From the NCBI RefSeq assembly GCF_023078275.1, contig NC_062998.1, forward strand, positions 18,489,916 through 18,553,915: 64,000 bases of DNA. The letters run 5' to 3'. This DNA comes from Leguminivora glycinivorella (Eukaryota; Arthropoda; Insecta; Lepidoptera; Tortricidae). Shown here in pieces: positions 47,501-59,500 of this stretch (position 1 is its first letter; every line of letters starts with the position of its first letter). The translations under genes and the position numbers were made by a program. The notes beneath the pieces are model-generated. The model was given only the letters and a program-made list of their open reading frames with translations, had not been told where the DNA came from and did no database searches.

Positions 47501-50500
47501 GCCAAACTTTTTTTAAATATGTTTGAGATAACATTTCAACCGGTGACATTTACTGTATTATAGTCTGGCAAAAAGAGTAGAAATTAATAGGGAGCGCCAC
47601 CGTCTATGTAAATCGTTTTGTATGTTTTTTTTTCTGATGATGACGTTGTCCTTTTAAGTATTATTTCATTCTGCGGCGTTGTGTTAAACTACTTATGACA
47701 AAATTACTGAAGACGAGGCCGCATGGCCTATGGTCATAGCCTGTCCGGAAGGATGAATAAAAAAAAATCTGTGGCGTTGTGTCAGAATTTGACGTTTAGA
47801 AACAAATGCCTCGAGCATTGCTGGCTTAGGTCACACCTCGGACACTGGCGATCAAATATATGAAAGAGGCGCGTTCCTAGCACACAGTCTAAGCTCGTGT
47901 AGGTGAACGCGTACTATGCTTGCGTGAGTGAAATGTGACAGGCCGACTGTTCGCGTTTTTGACAGGCGGTAACTGTGAGGTAACCGAGAGGGAGTGGGCG
48001 GCACTTACAGCGGGGAGCGAGAGTGGCCATACTGTACGATAGTACTCTTTATTATACTGTGCTTAGGTGTAGTCACAGACCTATTAAATATAGTGAGGAA
48101 ATTACTATGAAATTCCATTACATATCATCCTCACTCAACGAACCATACGTAGTACTTCCCGACCTAATTTGAAGACTTTGAAGTACGTAATGACAGCATT
48201 TCATTGCAAGTTTGAGAAAAAAAAATCCTATATAATGTATGTATATCCATTATTCAGGTATCAACTCTTACACAATGCTACAAAACGCAAATGGCGGACA
48301 TGGAGGCGCGGCACCACAAGGAGTGTGACGAGCTGCGCAACCAGCTGACGATCGCGCAGGAGACCGTGGCCCCGGCCGACCTCGACAACCGCACCTTCGT
48401 GCCCGTCGCGCCCAAGGAGGACAGCGACACAGAACTGGACATCAACGTGTCCATGATACCGAGGGAGGAGGGAGAGGTGAGTTCATAACTGGCCCAATTT
48501 TGATAGACATATTCCGTGGAGTCAGAGATTATGGATTTAGTAGATATGTCCACCCCATACAAAAAAATGCGACCGCCTAAAAGCACGGCAAATCTAGATG
48601 GCGTTACTACAAATTTCTTGTTGCCTTGAGATCACTGTTAGATGGCGTTAAGTGTCACTTTTGAGACATAAATCTTTAAAAGAATATAATGAATTTTAGG
48701 ACTCGTAACGCCATGCATGTACTAGATTGAAAGTTAGTTAATATTTCGCCACCATTTCTATCGCTTAAATAGCTCAGTTATAGTAGCGTAAGACGATGGA
48801 CGCGGCCCTGACGTCGTGGGTTCGATCCTCGGTAGTGAAAATCTTTTTTTCTTTTTTTTTAATATTTTATACCCTTTTCAACCATCTCCTTTTAAATAGT
48901 GATTTTTTTAAATATTAGATTCACAACCCATTTCATTGAAATTTTGTTAGACACATGTAATGCAATAAGTTTAAAAATTGTCTTTCAGTATTAGTATTGA
49001 TGGAAGGTAACCTAAGGTTCAACATCGTACCCATCGTACCTACTAACAGCAATACTCTGTCTTAACTAACCATAGACGTTATGCTCTTGTAATAAGGATT
49101 ACAAATGTACAGTGACAGTTGTCCAGTTGCATGTACCACATTGAAAGTTAGTCTAGATATATTAATATCGACAATTACAAACCGTCAGCAGATGTTGCTT
49201 TATAATATAATTAATAAATAAAGATTTTTTTGAGTGTAGGTGGATATTGTCGATTTTGGTTTCGCTCAAGAACCTTTGCGAATACGTTACAGACTAAGGT
49301 GTAAATTATCTACGCATTTTGTTATGAAAAACGATACAATATACGGCTTAAACAATACGCGGAATATAAATACATAACAAAAATTGCCTTGTGTTGCTTA
49401 ATTCCGTGATTCAATATATGTATGTATTTACAAAAGCTTTGCCGCCATCCACGTCTTACTCAGCTTTAACATAAGACTGAAAATCACTTAAATTTTTTTC
49501 TTTAGAGTCAAAATCTTTTTACTATTTTTACAATGAATGAATGACAAGTCTAGCTAGGAGGTTTTCCACGAACACCAGAGTTTGCGCTATGTGGCTATAT
49601 ATGTCACTCTATATGCCTGGATAGGAGTAAAAGAGAAAGATGTCCGCAATGTGTTAACCCAGGTGACAGCAGTAAGCCCTCAGTACTAGTACTGTCACTG
49701 GCTGTCATGGCCAACCTACTGCGTTTCGATACTGGTAAAATATCGAAGTATCATTCATTATGTTCTTTTTGTATTTAGGTTATTAATTATATACGAATAT
49801 CAAAATATCAAAATGATGATAATTGATGAATATCAAGATGATTTTTAGTTTAAAGCAAGAAGATAAAAATATTTTCAGAAATATGTACCTACTCTTTTTA
49901 TATAACAAAACGCATCCATCAGTCAAGCGCCGTATAGCCATCATCTTCTATTTCTGAATTGATTTTTAATAATAATTTACTAAGGTCTAAATCAGTTTAC
50001 GACCAAACTAGAGTTATGCGACGTTGCAGTCAGCAGTCTGGCAACGTTGCATTTTGAAGTAACAAAACATTTAATATTCATTCAATTTGTCGTGAAGTCT
50101 TCATGACTTACTACTCATATTATACCTATAAGTTACCTAATTTCGTCACTCTGATTAAGTAGAAGTTTGGTGTGGCGGTCAAAGATACTGCTTTTTAGCT
50201 GCGATAACTTGAGCAGCAGACGAGGTTCGAATCTCACCGGGGAGACCTTGCTTTTTTGTGAATCTTTTTTTATTTTTTTATTTAATACTTTGTGTTTGAT
50301 TTATTTTTATTCATTATATTTGATGGGAAAATAAGTACTAATATTTCATATCTCAGGTTTGACATGTTTTTACACCCCGAACTACCAATATTCCATGTTT
50401 TATCAATCTGGACCAACACTTAGTATGGTAATGAAAAAACTTTTCAAAGAATTTGGTGAATAAAATTGGCCTATTAATATAATTATTGTTTTATTCCCCA

Positions 50501-53500
50501 ATAATATACAATATCTATCATTTTGACAACTTTAGTCTCATTCTGATCATAGTGCCGTCTGACTCTGTCGTGCTGAAATTATGTAGTTGTTTGTGGTAAA
50601 ACATTTTTATACTACTAAAAATGAAATAATCAGAAAGTAATACTTCCGTCTTAGTGCGTTATCACATTATCCGATCCGGTATCAGATGTAGGACCGATAT
50701 CGATATCCAATATATTTAAGCCGCTATCTTTGATTTTTGCCTTTAAAATTCTTCCTTCATCCGATATCGCGGATAGGATAATGTGAAAACGCACTTAGAG
50801 TTGTAATATTTTACCTAGCATATTTTGGTTTTACTGGAATGTACGTTCAAGATAATTCAGAATTATCGTTAAAACTTATGCAAAAAAAATCATACATACA
50901 ACATACATACAATCACGCCTGTATCCCATAAAGGGGTAGGCAGAGCACATGAACTACTCAAGTTTCAGTGCCACTCTTGGCAAAAAGGGATTGAAAGAAA
51001 ACGAAAATTGTGATTGTGTGTGTGAATTGTGTGTGAAAATTGTGTGAAAATTGTGAAAAAAAAATCAAAAACTATAAAATTAAAATAAAACACAAAAAAA
51101 CTGTTATCTTCACTTTGTGTCTCTCCGCCGGGATTCGAACCCGTGATCTCTGGATTGAAAACCAAACCAACTACAACCGTGACCATAACGTGTCTTTACA
51201 ATTGGCCCGAAATTCGCCATCATCTAGCTTTCACTAATGTGTCAGGCGTTTCGATGTTCCTGCTGAAAAGTAAATGCTTAAGTTAGTAAGTTGCACCTGT
51301 CAAATGATTGAAGAGAAAAACGTGAGACGGATGTATGGGATGACAAGTCTGTACTGTATTGAAAAGGTGCAGGGTGCAAAGCGGGTGGAGGGGGTAACTA
51401 AAAGGATCACAGCCAGCGCTCACTATGGCCAAAATTGACATTCCTGTCACTGACTTACGCTGTCAAATCCATATTGCAGTAAACATTTTCGAGATAAATT
51501 TAATATGGGCCTAGTAAAATTTGTTATGGTGAATTGTAATAACACCAAGAAAAATAGCGACTAAATTCTAGCTATTTCCAAGACTGTGGTGGAAACGAAA
51601 CCACCGTTTAAGTGAATAATTGCCGTAAGAAGAAAAGTGTCATCTAACCTCTGATTATTTAAAGTGCATAATCATTTGTTACAAGTATTGAATTTACGGT
51701 GAATTTATAATGCAAACTTTATTGGAGGTAGAAAAGCCGATGTGGGAGCCAATCCCAGTTACGAGTATGTTCCAAAATCATTTGAGTTGTTCCCTCATGT
51801 CTGCTCCTGTGTACAAATCGAAACAGATTGACAAAAATGCGTAAACATCGAAGTTTCAATGGGATGAAGGAGCACGAAAACAAGAAAAGCAGAAGCAGGA
51901 CATCCACTAAAGGCTTATCACATTTTAAATAAATTTCCTGAGAACTTATTTCATCGCATTGATGACTATATATTTGTTGTGATATGGTAAACCTCTAATA
52001 TTTTCAAGTAAATGAAACAAGTTTTTGTAACGTATATTATAATTAAAAGTTATTATAGCTAGTTTCTTTTTATTTTACTATAAACCCTGTACCCTGTCCC
52101 TGAATGATATACAATAGTACCTACAGTTAGCCTATGAAAATGACATATCAACAATTTCAAAAACCAATGATTTATTTATACTTTATTGCACATAAGTTCA
52201 AATGGTGGAATAATGTCTTCAATCTCTAGAAAATTCCCAGCTAGAACCAATTTCTTGCCTTTATTTATTGACCGATATCGCATATAAATTATGTTTAAGT
52301 CGCCATCTTTGATTTTCGCCTTTGAAATCCTTCCTACATCCGATATCGCGGATCGGGTATAATGTGAAAACGCACTTAAGGTTGTAATATTTTGCCTATT
52401 CTGGAATGTACGTTCAAAATAATTAAGAATTATCGTGACGTGGAGTGAAGAAGCGTCGTAACAAAACAAAGAAAAAAAAACCTAAATATCTCGACTTATC
52501 ATGCCGGTGGTGGACCAAATATTATAGACTAAAATATTTACTTATTAGCCGGATCCACACTGGCCGCACGCCTTACGAGGAAAACGTCCGTGCTCATGCG
52601 CGTACGTTTGCCTCGCCTGAGCAAATTGGCTAGGCGCCATCATGCCTACCCTTGGTCAGCTGTTCAAAATAGCTTTGCACATATTTATTTCCGTGGCACA
52701 CAATGCGTGGTTTCCGCATTTTCTTTTGTACAAGGGTTAAAAAGGAAAATAAATCATTCATATTTCACGGCAATATATATGTGCTCTCGTGCAGAAGTTT
52801 AATGTTGCTTTTTAGTAATGATAAGTGTTTGTTCAGGGGTCAGAGTCGGCGCCATCGCCGCCGCCATCAAAGTACAAAGCCGAAGGAGCGAAGGCCGGCA
52901 CGCGGTCGCCGGTGCCGCTGGAGCGGCTGCTGGAGGAGGGCGTGCCGGAGGACGAGGCCTCCGACGCCGCCGCCCTCGGCCTCACGCCCGACCAGGAGAT
53001 CCTGGACCTGCGCCGCAAGCTGCTATCGCAGCAACAGAGGTCGGTGGCTTCTGGTTATAGCATGAAACATTGGACTAGATCGGACGATGCGCCGTCCGAT
53101 ACAGCAACCTTCAGTCTTACGCTGTGAACCTTTAAAAACCTCCGTGAACAGTCATATACACAGACCGGTGACGCATTTTACTTATAGTTTTATTAGGCGC
53201 AAGCTATTTTCGACGAACAAACATTTTTTTTAATTTAACCCTTTGTCTGTGTCTGTCAATAAAAAAATTACTTTGATATACATTTTTAAAGTCCAACGCC
53301 TTATGTTAGGATCCTTATCAAACACAGATGAAGGGTTAAGTAGGTACCAAGCAGATAGTTATCTAATCAGCACGGATTTTTACGACCGAAGAATCGCAGA
53401 ACGTACCGATTACTTTAACACACATAGAGATAAAGAGTTTCACAGAAGGTTTCGATTAGAAAAACACAGTGTCGCATTTTTATTGAATAAAATCAAACAC

Positions 53501-56500
53501 AGATTGCAATAGGTACGTAAATCCCAATATCAGGTAAGTAAAGACGTTTTCACCACACCAACTGGTAAAGGCTTACTTTGCTGATTTCATTTAGTTTGAT
53601 GTTTTAGGTATAGTCAGTATTTTGTTCGTGTTGGTGTGGTGAGAAATTTTGTGTTTCTCTACTACCTATATTTTGTGTTTCGCCTGCTCGGGTATCAATA
53701 TTGGCACGTTCGGTTAAACAACAATTTTGGCCCCTTGTAAAACAAATAACTATTGTTTTCTGGAACCTACCATATTGAATATAAGTACCTACTCGTATGT
53801 TTGTTATGAGTAGGTAAAATACAAACCTACTATTTTATTTTCAGTGAAGCCTTGTCACCTATGAATCAATTACCATGCACACTACGATATTTTGCCACTG
53901 GAAGTCAACTTGTGACTTGCGGAGATTTCATTGGTGTGCACGAATCGACCGCATGTAGAACAATTCATAAAGTAACAGATGTCATAGAGATTAGCTTAAT
54001 CAAGTTAAAGTTATTAAATAACGGTCTATCGTTGCAATTATAATAAGGCCTTATGTAAGAACTTTCAGGGTGTAATTTCGATTTTCGATGCGCTTATTAA
54101 ATCTAACATTCAATGGTAGATTTGGTAAGCTCATAGAGTATTACATTACAACGAGTAGTACTTGGAACATTCAAATAAAACAAATGTCAATCAAAACAAA
54201 TATTTTTTATTTCAATAATAATTTGAAATGACCTTCCCGAGCGGGGTTCAATGTCTCTATAGTTCGAGTTCCCACACGTTGGGGCGATACACGGCTATGC
54301 GCGCCAACCTGACGTCAGAACGGCGTGAGGCTTTATAGCAATTGACAAAGTGGGACGTTTTCCCGTGCACAGTCACATATAGATCATATAGGTATGAAAG
54401 TTGGACGATTAGAGATTAATATTGCCTCATTTTTTCATTAAATACATATCTCCTCTTCATTTCCTCCATCTCCATTTCTCTATGTTTATCATTATGTAAG
54501 TATTTTTTTTTTGCATCTTCTGCCTCCATTTCTCTCAATGTCTGGTTATGTTCTGCTTGTTTTTGTTGCTCATCTAATTGACTCCTAACCAACTCCTTTT
54601 GCAGCTCCAGTAACTCAACTTTTTCTGCAGCAAGTAGTTTAAATTTGTCAGCTACAGTCTGTTTATTTTGAGCATCTGGTTTCCGTTTTCCTGAAATAAA
54701 TAAATATATACTATAGGACAAATAAATTAGGTAGCCTCACCTCCGGATCCATTAAGATTGACTAAGCTGGCCAGCTGGAGGTGATTCAATTAACGGCCTT
54801 ATTATTTTTAATTAAAATTTTGATAATATTACTACTTTCATAAAGATAGGGTAATTCGCCAGTAACTGGCCACCTATTAATAACTAGCCACCTTTAGGTA
54901 CGTCGCAAAAATGAATTCTGTTTATAAGTGAATAGAACTCATTTTAGTAAGAGGCGGCCAGTTATTGAAAGGGTGGCTAGTAGGCAAATCTAGTAACTGG
55001 CCATTTTTTGCTTATACTAAATTGAGTTCTCTTCATCTTTAAATAGGATTCATTTTAGTATTAAGCGGCCAGTAACTAAAATGTGGCTAGTTATTGAGTT
55101 TTTACTTAATATATACTAAAATGAATTTTGTTAACATATAAATAGAAATCATTTTTAGTGGCCAGTTACTAAAATTGGCCAGTTACTGAAGATTTACCCT
55201 ACATTTGATTTCCTACAATCACATTAACTCTACTACTAGAGTACTAACTTTAGTGCCTATATATTATATTATAAAGACAAACAATACTCACGAGTCAATA
55301 AATGGTGTGGCTTTTTCTTCAAATTCGCTCTGTCATTAGTAAAATATGTCTCATCCTGGCAATCAACTTGATCTGGATTCTCTTGAATAACCGGATCAGT
55401 TATTGTAGAAGCTGAAATACATATTAATATTTTAATGTTGTTTGAAATACTATCTAAAAATGAAAAATTAGTAATTTGCAAGCTAACCAATTCTAAATTA
55501 AATTCAAGATACTAACCACAATAATATTAGAGAAAAACAATACTCACAAGTCAATAAATTGTGTGTTTTTTTCTTAGTATTTGTTTTGTCATTAGCAAAA
55601 TATGTCTCGTTCTGGCAATCATAATTATCTTCAGTTTCTTGCATATAGGAATCCAATAATGTAGAATCTGAAATATTAGTATTGAAATGTTGTTTGAAAT
55701 ACCATCAACAATTCAAACCAAATAATTAAAATTAATGGATTTGATTTGTATGTTTTATGTATAGAGTCAGATGCAGACATGGTAAGACTGGGCCGGAAGG
55801 ATCCGGTTGCTTTCCATGGGCCTGGCTTGTGGGGCTTGCATAAAAACGCCACAAGCCAGGCCCGTGGGGATCTACACAAGTTGAGGCCCAGCTGGCAAAC
55901 ACAACCTCATCTATACTTGTAAGGACAGTTTTGCTCCAGGTAGCACAAAACCGAGGCGAGTGGCAAAGATTGGAGGAGGCTTACACCCAAAGAGTAGAGA
56001 AAGGCTAAGAAGAGATTCTTCTCTTCAGAGAGAAGTAAAATTTTACCTGATCTCATGTTCTGAAGTTCTATTGGTGGTACATTTTGGGTTGCCATAAGAC
56101 TGCGGTCTCCGTCATAAATTGTGTAAACACCGGTTCAGCAAGGTCCATTACCGGTTCAGCAAGGACTTTGACTTTTTCCAAAACTGGATCATTTTCAATG
56201 ATAGGTGGTGGCCCACCTCCTATTAAATAATCACACATTAATAATGATAATAAAATATTTGTAATTGGTCATTTATTGAGAGACAATTTATTGTAAGCCC
56301 TTTCATTCTGTGTTGTTCAATATGTATCCAAATAATAATATTAATAGACTTAAAAGAAATAAAGAGATTAATAATAAAATAGTTTTCAAGGCAGCTTGTG
56401 ATGAAATGAGCTGTGACATCATTAGTACCTACTCCAGAAATGAAAGTCAGTGAGGCTCCTTTTTTCTGACTTGATTCCACAACATACCTACCTGTACCCA

Positions 56501-59500
56501 TAATATTTCTTTTCAAATTTGTATCACTTTTTCTTGCTTCTTTCTTTAATGCTGCGAACACGAAGTTTCGCTAGCACCTGTATTTGCAGCAACTTTGCCC
56601 CAGTCACTACCATACTCTTCAAGGTTTAGCACCAAAGTGGCGCTATCCACTGTAAACAAAAAAAAAACCGTTTTAAATAGGCAATACAATATTACAACTC
56701 TAAATTTAATGCATCGTGATGCGACCCATTTTAAGTTGTTTAGCAACCGCGATAATAGGTAGTAGTAAGAGCTCACATAGTTAAATTTAGAGTTCATACC
56801 TGGAATACCCATCTTCTTGTCAGAGGCAGTCTTTTTTGCCTTTTTCTTCAGGTTTTTATACGTTTGCTGAAGGCTTTCTAACGTTCGACTAGAACCGGTC
56901 GTGGAAGAATTGTATTCCCTCATGACCTCTTGCCAAGCCTTTTGTTTAAGAAGGAGTTGTGCTCCGTCCGTTTTCTTATTTTCAATTACTTGTTTATGTT
57001 TTTCCACCGTACTACACAAAAGTAGAAAATCACTTTTTGTGAAGTTCGGAGCACGCACACGTGGCTTTTTATCGTTGTCCATTTTACGCTCTTCTTTCAA
57101 GACACAAACTGTGAAAACAGGCAGGAGTGCAACCGTTCGTCATCAGAGCTGATAAAAACAGTAAACAGTACACAGCGGCATCTCATGACACAAATATAAT
57201 ACGCCTAGACGAAATATCATGCCGTGTTGCTTTAAAGAAAGATAGTATTACGCCCCATGTTGTGGCGTAAAAGAGATAGACATACATTTCCATTCATCAT
57301 TCGTTCTTTAATATTTGGCTGGTTTATAGAACGGATTGAAAAAGTAATAATGTTGCCTGCTTAAAATAAAAAAACTGTCGGGTTAGCTAACCCTAAGTTA
57401 GTTTTCAATGGTGCAACAAAAGATCGGGGTTAAAATTTTAACGAGTTAACCCCGGGTTTATTAACCCACTATTTATTTAGTTAACCCCTTGTTCCGTGCA
57501 AGTGGCCCTAATACTGTTAATTTATATTGATAGAGTGAAACACGTGACCGTGCTGCTTGCTGAGTCGGAGCGGGAGTGCGCGCGCATGGCGCAGCTCAGC
57601 GAGCTGCTGAAGGGCGAGCTGCGGCGCGTGCGCGGCGCCGCCGGCAACTCCGCGCACAACGCCGAGTACATGAAGAACGTCACGCTCAAGGTACCTAATA
57701 CACAGTTTGTAGTCGTGGAGTGAAATACATGGTGCAGTAGGGCAAGCATATGAGATACTGTCGCTCACATCTTGTATGTGCTTGTCATGAGAAAGGTGAT
57801 TATAGATGGCCCTCTTTTTTGTTAGCAAACGATGTGATTTGAAAGAGCACAGAGTTGGAGCAACTTATACACGGTGCTCGTGAGCATTGCGAGAGATTTT
57901 AACAGCATATTTCTGATCCCATTTTAAGACTAAAATTATGTCATATATATTTTTCGGGATTTCGGCTAGTTTCAGAGTTACTACCAATTAAAACAAATCT
58001 TATTGTTACTTAACTTACTCAGTATAAAAGGTAATACTTACTTACTCAGTACAATTCTAAAAACAATTCGTATGCCTGAGTTATGCAGGTTAGCCCTGTG
58101 GGCCTCAAATAGTAAAATAATGATGTGTGTATCAATTTCCATACCAACGACTTCTGAGATTTATAAATCAATACATCTGTATTATATTTTTAATAGGATT
58201 CGCTATTTTGGGTTTTTTAAATAAGAAGTTCAATATTAGCAAAGAGGATCGAGTTTTATAGAGAGTTACTGTCAAAGTAAAATGTGTAATCACAGTGCAT
58301 AAACTGCAATCTCTCGACACAAGCTTAAAACTTTTGAACCTCAATTTTGACAATTTGGCCATTATTCTTAGCTTGATATGTGTTAAAATGTCAAATATTA
58401 ATATTAGCGCCATCTAGCCGAGCGTCCCCCAAAGGTGTGTAACGCCATCTAGGTCACCGTACCTTTTTCTCTCTGGTTCTGAGGTACGTTTTTTTCTTAG
58501 ACTTTATCTGTCTATACAGAGTTACATATGTCTTTGATATTAGCAAAGACCTATATAACTTCGTAAAGACCGATAAAGTCTAAGAAAAAAACGTATATAA
58601 ACAACCCTCAAATTTGACAGCTCAGGTTTGTTTACACTTTTTTCAAGTGCCAAAAGTACAAGGACTACAAGGTATAGTCTAAATCTAACTATACTAAATA
58701 GTAAAAAAGTATTTTCTCAAACATGGTATGAAATATTGATGTTATGTGCCTTATAATTGGCAGCGAAGTATGACGTTGCAGGTGCGGCTAGGACGATTGA
58801 TAGATAATGGAATTTCATACAAACCTTGCAGGCCAAGGCCGGCAAAGTCTTCTTTTTTAATTTCCAAACACAGATAATTGTGACATAACATCCAGGTATT
58901 TAGCCAATTAAAAAAAAACTATAAGGGCCTTTATAGACGTGCCGACTGCAACTGGTACGGGCCCTAGACAATATTTGATTTTGGGTGCGTTTTCATACAA
59001 AAAAAAAATTTTTTTTTTTTTTATTTTTTTTAAACTTTTTGTATTTTTATAAGCGTATACGAGGTATCAAAGGGGAACGAAAATTCGATTATTTTTGCGC
59101 TACGACGCACCGTTTAGGAGATACAGCCATCCAAAGTTACTATTTTCAGTTGACTTAATGTCCTGTGTCCCCTAGATGGGGCAGAGGGCATCCACAGTGC
59201 GTCGCCATCCCGAGCGGTTTTGAGCTTCGCGCTTTACTTCGCTCCAGGTCATCCCTATCGCCTTCGCTTCTGCAGTGATCGTCCGCCGCCAGGACTGCTT
59301 AGGGCGGGCACGTCTTCGCTTTCCTTGGGGATTCCAGTCTAGGGCTTGCCTCGGTATGTGGTCGGGGTCCCTTCGGAGCGTATGGCCAATCCAGTTCCAT
59401 TTGCGGCGTTTGATCTGCTGGTTGATCGGAGTCTCACCGCAGCGTTCCCACAGAGCTGTGTTGGAGATTTTCTCGGGCCAGTATATTTCGAGAATGCGGC

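Larger units (their letters stand above)
53290..57511. mobile_element. Degenerate PIF/Harbinger element in golgin intron
   Basis: Transposase fragments (plus) near the left and a convergent Myb/SANT-like gene (minus) near the right, the usual two-gene Harbinger plan. The right terminal repeat reads GGGCCACTTGCACGGAACAA (minus) next to TTA. No matching left terminus was seen in 53041-53290, so the left end and the catalytic part of the transposase appear lost. Confidence 0.75.
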
